This document shows, one piece after another, positions 1 through 11,487 of a stretch of 64,000 nucleotides of DNA (positions are counted from its first letter, which is position 1; each line of letters starts with the position of its first letter). The DNA comes from Sphaerulina vaccinii (lineage: Eukaryota > Ascomycota > Dothideomycetes > Mycosphaerellales > Mycosphaerellaceae): NCBI GenBank assembly GCA_022570795.1, contig JAKUDP010000007.1, positions 868,001 to 932,000 on the forward strand. The letters run 5' to 3'. A program made the position numbers and the translations under genes. Below the pieces are notes generated by a model. It was not told where the DNA came from, did no database searches, and worked only from the letters and a program-made list of their open reading frames with translations.

Positions 1-1256
1 TAGATACTTCCAGGTAGACCCATCCATGATGGTGCGTAGGTCGAGCTTCTACTCCAGAGCTCATGGGCGCCGAGCAGTGTAGGCCAGATGGCCAATGGTA
101 CTGGATATGTTCTCATTGTCTTGTTGTCAAGAATGGTCGATCTGAGGCACAGGAGTCGTTAGGATGATACCCTGGTATATATGCACTGTAGAAGCGTCAG
201 AAGCTGATGTGATCTGGAGAGCTGTATCCACCAAGTAGGCCAAGGTAACCTTGCTCATGGAGAAATGATGAATGTTTATGCTCCGGCTGAGCCTCCTCAT
301 CAGATCCGCAGTCCAAGAGGCTTATGATGCCAGCTTCCGGAACAGAATGCATGACAAGACCTTCACTGGAGTCTATTAGTGAGCAAGGACTCGTCATGGC
401 GAGTGGCCATATCGGCAGTTGATGCCATGATACCGCACAAGACATCGATCTGCCAGTCATGCCCAAGGCGAAGACCCACACAGCCTCGTGGCAGCCATGC
501 CGCTACTCATGTACGTGAGCGTTGTAGACTGTCACTCAGAGAAGCTGCTTCCTATGTAGGAAGGTAGCTCAGGTCGTGGAAAGACAGGGGTCATGATAGC
601 AGTATAGACCCCAGTAGACTGTGCAAGCGAGGACTTGGCAGTTCGAATCTAACGTCCAGCTGTAGCTTGAGATACAGAGAGCACCTTCATCATGTCCTCT
701 GTGATATTGCCAGCTTCGAGGAGAGGTCCTGCTATTCAAAGCATGGATTGTACAAGTAGTCGTATTCGTGACATTGGGCCTTTCGAGATGCCGTAGTCTA
801 ACAAGAGTCAGGCTGTCGCGTCTTCACTCAGTGCCCGCGATTCTGCACTGCTGTATGAGTACGACCTGGTAGACATCGTTGAGACTGGCCAGGCGATGGA
901 AGATTTTTCTCTTCGTGAAAGGTGCTTGATCTTGTGAGCTTGTCGAGACGGGGCCCGATGATCTTAGGGACGAGCTGGCGGGAGGCGACCATGAACTGTA
1001 CGATATCACCAATTTAGCTGCGCTGTGTCAATAATGAAGATGTAAGCGCTGTTATCCTGGAAAGGTGTTGTCGGTGAGATGTTGTTCGCGAAAGAGAAGT
1101 AGTCGCGATGTCATACTGCTCTTCATTGGCTTCGGCTTCACGTGCGCATGACCCGCAGAGTGACCATAGCTTCAAGAACGTTTAGACAATTCTTCGACCC
1201 TTTCTCGTTCAACTCCATCACCAAATTGATCACCATCGATCTCTAAGTCATTCATC
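1..1256. other. Left-edge stretch with no supported gene
   Basis: The six frames hold only short, mutually overlapping open frames (longest about 99 codons, antisense to the next gene) with no recognisable domain. A short segment near 630 resembles a tRNA T-loop but has no matching arms. The last 100 bases are the likely promoter and 5' leader of the MAM33-like gene. I see nothing else. Confidence 0.5.
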
Positions 1257-2248
1257 ATGTTGTCCCTCCGCACACTCGCCCGCAGCGCACCGCGTACAGC
1301 AGCTCGCTTTGCCACTTCATCGATCCGACCATCAAGCACATCCTTCACATCGACCTTCCGATCACGAATTGCTGTATCGACACCCAGAAGCGCTCTCTTC
1401 TCCACATCACGAGCACGATTCGATGAACACTCACAACAACTCGCCGCCAAGCTTGAAAGCGAAATCAGCATCGAAAACGACGAGTCCGCAGCTCAAGCCG
1501 GTTCAGATCAGAACATCGAGCAATTCAAGGCCGAGAACCCATTCTGGAGTATTGAGGATGCGGCAGGAGAGCAAGATGTTTTCCTGACCCGCAAGTACGA
1601 GGACGAGCAGATTACAGTGCACTTCTCGATAGCGGACTTCAACTCAGAGATGGAAGAAGATGGCTATGGGGAGGAGGATCTGGCTATGGGCGACGAGGAG
1701 GGCCAGAGCGGAGGAGCCAACACCAAGGGAGCTATCAACAAGGGCGGAAAGGCAGACGGGAACTTCAAGATTGCCCCGGAAGACTCCATTGCGCCTGCTG
1801 ATAGGGAGGAGTTGGTTGATGATGTGAGTACAACCACATCGAAGAGAGTGCGATGGAACATGCTAACGAGATGGGATTACAGGACTCCGCCGATGCTCCT
1901 CAACAATTCCCTGTCGCCGTTACAGTTCTCATCCAGAGACCGAACAAGGGCGCCCTCAAATTCTACCTGACAGCGAGCGACGGTGACTTCATGATCAACC
2001 AGCTTGTGCAGCTGCCAAAGGATCTCAAGGGCGATGCGAAGGCTCTGATCCGCGACCACGCAGAACATCTGTATGTTGGACCACCTTTCCAACAGCTGGA
2101 CGAGGAAGTACAGGGCATCTTGGAGAGCTACCTTAACGCACGAGGTGTGAGCGAGTACCTTGCGCAGGTGGTACCGGACTACATTGATGTCAAGGAGCAG
2201 AAGGAATACCTTGGGTGGTTGAACCGCGTTAAGGAGTTCGTGGAGTAA
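1257..2248 (+). CDS. MAM33: Mitochondrial acidic protein MAM33-like (p32/gC1qR family)
   Basis: Two exons, 1257-1823 and 1883-2248, joined across a 59-nt GT-AG intron; the product is 310 aa. The N-terminus is rich in Arg/Ser/Ala and poor in acidic residues to about residue 55, as expected for a mitochondrial targeting sequence. The body is strongly acidic and carries family features: a conserved N-terminal helix region with the NPFWSIED-like segment near residue 95, an acidic Gly-rich loop around residues 140-165, and a C-terminal helix ending in YLGWLNRVKEFVE. Family knowledge: MAM33/p32 proteins are trimeric, doughnut-shaped matrix proteins that support mitochondrial translation and oxidative metabolism. 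Length is close to fungal relatives. The join keeps frame exactly and removes an in-frame stop that would otherwise end the first exon's frame. Confidence 0.86.
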
Positions 2249-3359
2249 AAGATGGCGAACAGGATGGCATGGGATGTGTAAGAGAAGAAGACATGGAAAC
2301 TGCAAAAGAGGCAGCGACAATAGCTGCACCTGAGTATGGCAAGCAGAGAAAGTGAAGAGAAGATACTAACGCCAGCATCAAGGTCCGGCGAACGGCGTAA
2401 GTAAGCGAGGTGCATGATTCCCTCGATGTCGGTCCATGCACCCTTGTACATCAGACATACCACAATATGATCAAAACTCACCTCAAGCCGGTGTGCATAC
2501 ACACTACAGCGACTTCTCCTACTTCGACTAGGACTACTTTACTCTATCAGCAGCAGAAGCTTAACGAGCACTCGCGGGAACACCTTCGGCACTCTTCTTA
2601 CTCGCAACCACTCGGTATAACGATTCTGTAACACATGCCTGGGATGGACGCTCGCAAAGGCTGACACACCTACACGCGAATCGAGGCAAGTTCTGCCGTG
2701 TTGGCGAAGTACATCCGTTAGACTGGAAAGAAACCAAGGTCTGATCAGGGGGAAGACGGAAGAGTTTGTCAATAGCTCGGCATGCCGAAGACGACCTTCG
2801 GACCGTACCAAGAAGCGTATCCATCACAACCACCGATCACACATCTACTACCACGGACGGCAAGCTCAAACAAGGGAGAAAGCTGTCGACTGCAAAGAGC
2901 TGCACTACATCAAGAGGATACCGATCTCTCCTTCCTCGATTCTCTCCTCACACTCTTGCCTCGAATCGGGAGATCTCATTCTCATCAGCACAACAGCAGC
3001 CTTTCGCATCGGCTTGGCGCTTGCTACCAGACATGCACTCGAACCCTACTCACCTCTCCTTACTAAGCTACTGACTATCATCAGAGTGGTGATTCGTCCC
3101 AGTCACTTGCTGCCTACGCTGAGTTGTGGTTGTCAATACGGAATCTGCGGGATTGTGCCCAAGCTCCTTCAATGCTCGAGCTCACGTTGATGAGGGCCGA
3201 GTATGAAAAGGCCGCCCAATGCTGAACTCCTCTTCCTACTCTTCGGTTCTTAGCACACATACTTCTCTTCTCCCAGCATACACTTCCCCGTACATCCGAT
3301 TGTCTTTCCCCAGCATACATATTCCCGCATATCAACTGACCGCACACGCATACACACAC
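2249..3359. other. Intergenic, no supported gene
   Basis: Only short overlapping open frames of about 100 codons or fewer on both strands, none with domain-like composition. From about 3220 to 3360 the sequence is C/T-rich with repeated CATAC/CACAC runs, typical of a fungal 5' leader ahead of the next gene. Confidence 0.5.
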
Positions 3360-4375
3360 ATGGACACGATCTCTACACAAGCAACAGCAGTTCTCAGCTA
3401 CATATACGCAAAGCTGGTCCGTGGTCGAGAATACTGGCTACCTCGGTCTGCAATAAGCAACAACCCCGACACCAATACATTCGAACTGGGCGACCGAGTA
3501 CCCCATACACGGTCCTACTCCCTCGCTAAGCCAGCATAATGGGTTCGCGAATTCTGAAGCAAGGACCAACGAGACGACTTCGCCAAATACTTCGGAATCT
3601 GCCACTTCGTCTTGGGCCCAGTCGTCGTGGAGTCTCATGGGCGCTGGACGAGTCGCGTCAAGCTACGCCTATGCCTACCATCTCAGAGGACGTCAACATG
3701 CAGATTCATCCCTCTCTGCAGGGTAAGCCAACAGAAGCATATCTCGCACAATTCGGCTGCCCGCACAACAATGGCACACCCTGCTACTTTGGATGCTCAG
3801 CAGTATGTGAAGGCTCTTCAATGCGTCCACTCACTGCCGATGAGCTACTCCTAGCAGATCACAGTGACAGAAACTTTGATGAAGATAAGGCTGAGAAAGA
3901 CTCGTCTTCTGGGGTTGCATACGAGAAAGAAGACCTCGAGGAGGAAACTCTCGCACAGAGGGGAAAACGCATACGACAGTTGGAAGAGGCGAATGCAAAG
4001 ATCAAAGCGCGGCATGCCCTGATGCTCCCACCACTCCCACCAAAGCGACATCCCAAAATCACAGACGCCGCGCTGATAGCCCAGTGGAACGAGCAGCGAG
4101 AATGGCAATATAATCGTGAGCTCACCAAAATACGCATGCAAGTGAACGAAGACCGAATCAAGCAATTGTATGAGCGCCGAAAGGAGAAAAGCCGCATGCA
4201 ACTCGAAAGATCGAGTGGAGGGGACGGTACTCGACATCTGAAGAAATTAATGATAGCACCAAGGCGGAGGACGGAATGGCATAAAGAGCAAGATATATGG
4301 TCGACAAGTGCGAAGATCTTGGTGGAAAGGGCAAAAGAGGCTGGGCTGAATGTGAATGTGCCAAAAGGTCATTGA
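3360..4375 (+). CDS. Hypothetical protein, 5' structure unresolved
   Basis: The well-supported part is an uninterrupted 278-codon frame at 3539-4375. It has a Cys-containing segment (FGCPHNNGTPCYFGC, near residue 73), an acidic middle, and a charged, probably coiled-coil region from about residue 130 to 220. I do not recognise the family. Immediately upstream a second frame starts at 3360 and runs to a TAA at 3537-3539 that overlaps the ATG of the long frame by one base; its 59 residues look coding. A third coding-like run (containing DDFAKYFGICHFVLGPVVVE) lies in the upstream frame at about 3555-3640, opposite the basic start of the long frame. The gene may therefore have one or two introns near 3450-3690 that I cannot place with confidence. 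The 3' end at 4375 is firm. Confidence 0.5.
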
Positions 4376-4626
4376 TGTGAGAAATGGTATGGCCATCTTG
4401 AGAAAGTCGCACTTCTGTTTGTTGTTACCAGATCCTTGCACACAGGTGAAGCGAAGCTCGCCAAGCCCTTCACTTTGCCCTCTTCTCGCGATTTGCTCAA
4501 CCTTCTGTAAGTCATGGCAATAACTCGATCTCCAATCTCAATCACTTACACGCCAGCAGTCTTATCAACTCAGAAGACCCACCGCCAGAAGCTCCAACTG
4601 TCGTTCAGCGGACTAAGACGCGCAAT
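4376..4626. other. Short intergenic spacer
   Basis: About 250 bases between the hypothetical gene and the BTB gene on the same strand. Nothing distinctive is seen; the C-rich stretch after 4440 probably holds the BTB gene promoter and leader. Confidence 0.4.
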
Positions 4627-5370
4627 ATGCCGTCGTCTAAGAAATCACAGCCTCTTTCTTTACCAGCAGCCATAAAGCAGGGAGAGCGCCAGCGCGGCGA
4701 GCTTGTTGAGTGAGTTCACAGTCTCGAATCATCCACACACACTAATACTGAATCTACTTCAACCAGTCCCATTATCATCGTCAACGTCGGCACACCCGCA
4801 ACCTCCTTCAATGTTCACCAAAGCGTACTTCAGCGCTCATCCGCCTTCCTTCAAGCCCGGGCCAAGGACGTCTGGTCGAAGTTTGGCACCACCGTCGTGA
4901 TTCCGAATCATTCTCCGGATGCGTTCAAGCTATACTTGGACTGGCTGCATACTGGAAGGACCAACGTCTGCCGACCAGGTGAAGTTGATACATCACTCGA
5001 AGGACAAAAGGTGGCCAAAATGCGCATTAGGAGTGACTGGATCACAGCAGCAAACGCATACGTTCTCGGAGAAGAAATGCTCGACAGCAACTTCCAGGAA
5101 GCGATCATGTTGCTCCTCCAATTGTGGGAAGATGGTATTCCCACTGGCGTAGCATGGTCAATGATCACGGAACTGGTCAACGTCATCTATGATGGGACGC
5201 CCGAAGGCTCACCAGCACGCGACTTCATTGTCACCCTCTACTCCGAGGATCCGAACAAACGACAACGGAGGAACCTGACGGATGCGCTGCCTACTGGTTC
5301 CTGTTTGATATGCTCATGTACAAGACACCAGCGGCAATCCCATCCGAACGCACCTCAGATGACGAGCTAG
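4627..5370 (+). CDS. BTB/POZ-domain protein, 3' frame disturbed
   Basis: Exon 4627-4709, a 57-nt GT-AG intron, then exon 4767-5370, giving 228 aa. The splice creates DPIIIVNVG followed by F-N-V-H-Q-S-V-L, the classic start of a BTB fold, and a BTB domain follows over about residues 28-120 (VVIPNHSPDAFKLYLDWLHTG). BTB proteins are protein-interaction scaffolds, often cullin-3 adaptors; this small fungal type has no characterised role I know of. Oddity: after about residue 195 the frame becomes unlike the family. A shifted frame from about 5271 to a TAA at 5418-5420 reads CAAYWFLFDMLMYKTPAA and ends FFPGEWL, which looks like the true C-terminus. A base loss or gain near 5230-5283, or a 41-nt intron (5230-5270) that would join the frames in phase, would explain it. 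Confidence 0.72.
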
Positions 5371-6464
5371 ACCTGCGCAAGATCACGACTGCCGATTTCT
5401 TCCCAGGAGAGTGGTTGTAATCAGAAGTGTCGGACGGGATCGTGACAGTCAAGAACTGAAGTGGTGGGGTGCTCCTCAAATACCGGGCTGGTAACAATAC
5501 ACTTGCGCGTAAGCTCTCTGAGGACATGCACAAGAGTCTTCGAAGGAGGGTCAAGTCCAATGCTCCATCTTTCGCAGAGATGGTTCCAAGGCGATACGAT
5601 ACGCGTGCGGCGGATTCCATTCGCTGTCAATTCAGCGGCGCAGCTACCGAAATAAATACACACTCGTAGCTCAACAGCGCTTTATCTCCACTACTGTACA
5701 CTTAAGCTCCCTCCACAAGCCATCTTAATGTTGTCGTACCTGTGTCGTCACATAACAGTCTCTTCGTCATTGTGTGGTCGCTGCGGTCCTGACATCAAAG
5801 ACGACTTATCGAGCCCTAGCTGATTTAGGACGTTATTGCAGCATAAGGCAAGTGGAAGAGATCGTAGTCAAGATGGAGGCACCCATCGTCGTTGTCGCAG
5901 CTACTGCTATTGGTCTTGAGTACCGCGTCTGTCACAGCTCTGGTATCATCGCGGCTTTGGTACCTCGAGGCGGGTGACGGCCAATTGACCAGGATGTGGG
6001 CAAGGGGCTTACGTGCGTCCTGATCGTTGCGAGTACGAATGTACTGTCACTGTGCTACCATCACCATCCGCCTTGCTAGCTTTTGAGCTTGATTCGGGAG
6101 CTTGATCTTGTTCTACCTCGCTTGGGTTTGCTGACAGTCTGAGACCTAGAACTCCCATGGTGTGAACTGGGACATGCAACACGAAGGGCCTCAATGTGGT
6201 GCCATTGACGAAGAGTGCGCCTCCGGTCCACATATATAGACGGGCGGTCATTCTGTTCGCTTGCTCCTTTCTGCATTACTGGACTTCATGAGGGCTTGCC
6301 CGCTGGAAGGTTTGTTCGTATCAGCGAAAGTGTCGCGTAGAGTCTAGTCTCCGCTATCGCAATATGAAATGTCGCGTATCTCGCTGCTGCTGCTCCTGCT
6401 CCTGCTGCCAGTGATCATGTCAGTTGCGGCTCTGGTATCAGCGAACTGATATGTTTGTGCAGAG

Positions 6465-6483
6465 CAGGGTGACCGACGGACGG
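6465..6483 (+). repeat. Left terminal inverted repeat of the MITE-like element
   Basis: 19 bp, a perfect reverse-complement match to 6805-6823. Seen directly. Confidence 0.7.
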
Positions 6484-6804
6484 CACACCCCGATACGTAT
6501 CGTATTGATTGATCGGCGTGATACGATCAAGCGGGAACCTCGACGATACGATATAATCAATTAGAAGCTCGCTGTTTGGCCGGTACGTATTGGATGTATC
6601 GGCTTCTATAGAGGAGGCGTAGGAGCCTTCGGAGAGGAGCGCTCTTCGAGGTTTTAAGACCCACTCTCGAGCCGCACCGCTGCCAAGAACCTTCGTTCAA
6701 TACATACCAATCCAATCAAGCAATTGACGGCCGGTCCGGCACGCGGACGGTCAATCGAGCTATTGCGGCCAATCAATCAAGCAAGACCCCTGATTGGCGT
6801 CCGT

Positions 6805-6823
6805 CCGTCCGTCGGTCACCCTG
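6805..6823 (-). repeat. Right terminal inverted repeat of the MITE-like element
   Basis: 19 bp, a perfect reverse-complement match to 6465-6483. The match stops at the next inner base. Confidence 0.7.
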
Positions 6824-9662
6824 GACTGCAGAGAACCTCAAATGCAACAATAGGAAGTTGTTGTCCTTGTCATTCTTACCAAGCTCCTCAGCAGCTTACT
6901 GCGACCACGCATATCATGATCGTCAAGAGACCACAGCTTGCCAAGCTTGCCCATGCAATCACTTGCCTTAATTTTTCGTTGCAGCAGTCCTCGAATACTC
7001 CCACCCTCCCCATGCACGATGCTGTGGGCGAAAACAAACCTCATGATGCTGACCACGCCATCGTCTGCGTACTCTCGAGATAGAGACGCTCATTATGAGG
7101 TTGTCAAGGTGTCATATCGACGCGCAACGAAGGACGATCTCGACCAATCGCTTTGATGATCCGCAAGAAGAGTGCAGCAAGACACGGCAGAGCTGTTGAT
7201 CTTGAAATCTTGTGTGGGAGTTGAGAGCTGATCATCGATATCGAATTAATGTAGATCCCTGGGCAAAAGGGACGTACAGAGACCATAGCTGAGAGCACGT
7301 GTTTCGATGTCGATAGAAGCAGTCCAGATGTGGCGCCTCGGATCGCGGCATACATCGTCGTGTACGATAGAGGACGGGACATATTGCGGAAGGGTCGCAA
7401 CAGCAAAAGAAACCCGGAAACGAAGATCTCTCGATAGTCAGAGACAGCGAGAGCTCTGCTACAGGTATGATCTTCTCTGCAAGTAGACAGTCCAGCCATA
7501 TGTAGGTGCGGGCTGATCCGAGCATCTACGCTGCTGTCAGTCGAGTAGTGTCTATAATGAACTATACCTCGTTACTCCACATCGCCTCCACATCAGGGTC
7601 GTTGATATGGGATTCTTCGTAAATCCTCGCATGAACTCATGATTCTTGACGTCGCACGATACGACGATGTCGCCTGCTGAAGATCGAGAAGCATCTCATC
7701 GTCGGTCCCGCGTGTTCGTCCTCGATCGCAAGCATACCGAAAACGTGGGTACTGTCTGGATAGAGCCGCGGCAGGGACTGTGGAGTAGTCTTCTTCATCA
7801 AAAGGATCGTAAGATCGGTGATGATTGGTTGTGGTCTGGTGCCTAGGTCATTTTCTAGGTGCCCTTTATCCGGTCCTCAACATCACCTCGCACGAGCAAC
7901 CCACGAAAGATCGACAGTCTCGTCTCGCCAAGACTCACACTTCGGTCGTTGAACTCCCCGCCAGATGAATGGTCCAGAACCGTTGAGGTTATGATAGCTT
8001 TACCTGCCAGGTACGACGTGTAGCATCTTTGATGACAGAGGTGAATCCGTGTCACATCGTCCGTGGCACAGTCCTCAGCCTCACAAGCGGTCACACTGCC
8101 TAGTTGAGCAGTGTCGAAGGCGTCGTTGTGGCACTATAGTCTCGGCGCAATTGGGCCTTCCTGATATATAGTGTGCAGACTTTTCTCCAGCCCAGAAAGC
8201 AAGCTCTCCCACGAGGTGACAAGCATGCGCAAGAGAACGGAGATGCCAGCCAGAGGCGTGGAGGCGTGGGCGTGGGCGAACAAGAAAAGCGTGGTTCATG
8301 AGATCTGCCGCTAGTTGCAGCGCTAGCAATGCACAGCGGCTCCTGCCTTCTGGAACAAGTTTCGTGGAGAGCCTCTGCTTTTTGCACGTTCTTGCAAAAC
8401 TGGTGGGAAGTGTCTTCTGATTCGCTGTGCTTTGTTGCATCCGTCAACCTCACTTCGTGCGTCCCACAGCGTGATTCCACAAATTCTCTGCGCGAGCGCG
8501 ATGTCCAAAGCAAAGGGCACGCAATCTCGGTCCTCATCGAACGCCCGGGACGTGTGGACGATGATATTTTACTTTTCTGCTTTGCATCTGCCTCGTGGCA
8601 AGTCTTGGCTTCTCTGGTTCCTTTGTGGGCGGCAGACGATGATATGGAGGCAGGGTGGAATGGTGGTCACCGCAGAATCGTGACAGTTCTGTGCCATGCC
8701 AGAAGAAGGCTATTCGAATGCCCTGAGTGCTGCATGGCTGTCTGGAAACGAACACGGCAGCTCAGTAAGTATGCTCGTGTAGGCGCCATGAGTGGTTGTG
8801 TACCTATACAGTTCGCGAACGAATGGGAGTCCATAACATATATCCGCGAACACGGCACGATCTCTGCTTGGCATATCTGGCCATCGCGGCTATGGCCATC
8901 ATGCCTGTCAGCCTCGCCGCCTCGCGAGCTGAGGTGTGAGCTGAGCAGGGAGCCCTGTGACCTCGCGTCCTCCGGCCTCTTTCAAGGTCAGGGAAGCCTT
9001 GCACAAGCTGACATGTTGGTTTTGGGACTCATCTGCGGCAGCAATAAATAACATCGCATCGCCTCGAAACACGAACCGGCGCATCGCGTGCACACAGAAA
9101 CTGCAGTAGAACTTGCTGCATTCCACAAAAGGTCAGTCATCATCGTCTGCTCGTCAAATCTCCAGTGGCAACAAGGTCATCATCGCCGCGCCGGATGTGG
9201 GAGAATTCTGGCATGAACGCCCTCATCGAACAGCTCCCAAATTGGAAGTGAACCGATGCTCGAGAATCCTCACATCGGAGTTGTGTCGCTTCTGCATGTG
9301 AGCCAAACCCTTGCACGAGCAGGCATGGAGACCTCTCATTCGTCCGGGAGAAAGTTGTCCTTAGGATTCTGTGGCGCAACTGGTACAAACTTTGCCTCAT
9401 CCGCTAACTTCGCCGCGCATTAGTGTCGCGTCCAGAAGCCGCTCGCTGCACTCAACATCGAAAAAGCTCACTCGTCGTCTGCTCTACCGTAGCTTGACTT
9501 CGGCTCTTGGCTGTCCTTGATAAAGACGAAGCTCCCTGTCGTCCTTATTCAGACACAAGCCCTCACCAAGACACTCTTTTCCTTGGCTCCAAGACATCAA
9601 GTTGTCTTGTCCTTCACAACCAAGCAGCACCAAGTCGCACAAGCAGTGCTGCCAACACCGCC

Positions 9663-11487
9663 ATGGCTACCAGGACTGCTGGAGGCAACGCTGCCTTCCA
9701 CAACTTCCACAACGACTACGCTCACATCGCCGACCCCAACGAGCGAAGACGTCTCGCACTTGCTGAGGTCGACAAGGCACCATTCGGTAAGCAGTGAAGA
9801 ATATCAGCGGTAGAAGCAGGATACTAACATTTCCTCAGGTTGGTACCATGTCCGCGCTGTCGTTGTTGCTGGTATTGGTTTCTTCACCGATGCCTACGAT
9901 ATCTTCGCCATCGGTATCGTGACCACCATGCTTGGTATGGTCTACTACCAGACCGGTCCAATCTCCGCCCAGGGAAAGCTCCCAGTCTCCTCTGATACCG
10001 CTATCAAGGTCGCCACTTCTGGAGGTACCGTCATCGGTCAACTCGGTTTTGGTTTCCTCGCCGATGTCGTTGGACGTAAGAAGATGTACGGTCTCGAACT
10101 GATCATCATCATCTTCGCAACTCTCGCCCAGGCTCTTTCCGCACACTCTCCAGCTATCCACATCGTCGGTGTTATCATCTTCTGGCGTGTTCTCATGGGT
10201 ATCGGTATTGGTGGCGACTACCCACTTTCCGCCATCATCACATCCGAGTTCGCTACCACCAAGTGGAGAGGTGCCATGATGGGAGCTGTCTTCGCCAACC
10301 AGGGTTTCGGTCAGTTCGCCGCTGGTATCGTTGCTCTCGTTGTCACTGTTGGCTTCAAGGAGTCGCTTCAGAGCGCCCGCGCTGTTCCAGCTACCGGAAG
10401 CAGCATTGGATCCACGATCTCCGCTCAAGCTGCTTGCGATGGTGTCTGCAACCTCGCTGTCGACAAGATGTGGCGTATCGTCATCGGAATGGGTGCCGTG
10501 CCAGGATGCATTGCTCTCTACTTCCGTCTGACCATTCCAGAGACTCCTCGCTACACTTTCGATGTCTCCCGCGATGTTGTTAAGGGTGGCTCTGATGTCA
10601 AGGCCTACCTTTCTGGTACCGCTGAGGGTGTTCCTGACGAGGTCACTCGTGTCTCTGCCATGCGTGACGCCGCTCCTCAGCTCGAGACCCCAAAGCCATC
10701 CTGGAAGGACTTCTTCGGCCACATCGGTCAGTGGAGATACGGAAAGGTCCTCCTCGGAACTGCCGGCTCTTGGTTCCTCCTCGATGTCGCCTTCTACGGT
10801 GTCGGTCTCAACAACTCCACGATTCTCCAGGCTATTGGCTACGCTGGCAAGTCCAACGCATACGACTTCCTCTACGACATTGCTGTCGGTAACATCATCC
10901 TTGTGTGCGCTGGTGCCATTCCAGGTTACTGGGTGACTGTCGCACTCGTTGACACCGTTGGTCGCAAGCCAATTCAGCTCATGGGTTTCATTATCCTCAC
11001 CATCCTCTTCTGCATCATGGGTTTCGCATACCACAAGATCGGAACGCACGGACTGTTGGCTTGCTACGTTCTCGCCCAGTTCTTCTTCAACTTCGGCCCC
11101 AACGCAACCACCTTCATCGTTCCTGGCGAGTGCTTCCCAACCCGCTACCGTTCGACATGCCACGGTATCTCCGCTGCCTCTGGCAAGGTCGGTTCCATCA
11201 TCGCCCAGGCTGCTCTTGCTCCTCTTCGCACTCGCGGTGCTACCAAGACAAATGCCAGCCCTTGGTTGAACCACGTTCTCGAGATCTTCGCCCTCTTCAT
11301 GTTCTTGGGTATCTTCACCACTCTTCTCATCCCAGAGACGAAGCGCAAGACGCTCGAGCAGCTTGCTGGCGAGGTTCCAGGCACACCTGAGTACGACCCG
11401 GTGCTTGCTGGTACCCACGGCACTGCACGTGCAGACTCTTCCGAGGCTGAGCACATTTCCAACGAGAAGCCTTACCAACAGGTTTAG
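9663..11487 (+). CDS. PHO84: High-affinity inorganic phosphate transporter (MFS, PHO84 type)
   Basis: Exon 9663-9786, a 52-nt intron with a perfect TACTAAC branch site, exon 9839-11487; 590 aa, almost the length of yeast Pho84. Plasma-membrane H+/phosphate symporter of the PHS family within the major facilitator superfamily. Visible marks: the first membrane segment ends FFTDAYDIFAIG; the MFS loop motif DVVGRKK lies near residue 118; GGDYPLSA, the family signature, is near residue 165; a long hydrophilic central loop follows (about residues 290-350); a second bundle has DTVGRK; and GPNATTFIVPGE is near the last third. The start is supported by the hydrophilic tail with NERRRLALAEVDKAPFGWYH typical of the family. 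A 547-codon antisense frame exists but is a codon-bias shadow. Confidence 0.93.

Larger units (their letters stand above)
6465..6823. mobile_element. MITE-like element with 19-bp terminal inverted repeats
   Basis: The ends are exact inverted copies: CAGGGTGACCGACGGACGG at 6465-6483 and its reverse complement at 6805-6823, enclosing 359 bp in total. Internally there are repeated, partly palindromic GATACG/CGTATC motifs on the left half and several copies of CAATCAA/TTGATTG on both halves. No open frame of size lies inside, so it would be non-autonomous. Ends starting CAGGG are common among hAT-type elements, but I could not find a clear 8-bp target-site duplication, so the superfamily is left open. 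A TGCAGAG word lies just outside both ends, directly adjacent on the left and three bases away on the right. Confidence 0.55.
5421..9662. other. 4.2-kb gene-poor stretch
   Basis: No reading frame here is convincing. The longest (8329-9051, 240 codons, plus strand) is overlapped by frames on both strands, is Cys/Trp-rich with no domain, and has no intron or neighbour support. The stretch contains a MITE-like inverted-repeat element at 6465-6823. The rest may be decayed repeat or regulatory DNA. The last few hundred bases precede the phosphate transporter and are C/T-rich. Confidence 0.5.

Noticed and set aside
620..680. TTCGAATC word resembling a tRNA T-loop
   Set aside because: The flanking bases do not form a T-stem, and no A-box or acceptor stem is present.
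8329..9051. 240-codon plus-strand frame
   Set aside because: Odd composition (many Cys and Trp), no domain, several overlapping frames of similar quality, no splice or neighbour support.
9835..11478. 547-codon open frame on the minus strand
   Set aside because: It is exactly antisense to the phosphate transporter; strong codon bias in the real gene removes stops on the other strand. The translation has no domain and is Glu/Asp/Ser/Thr-rich.
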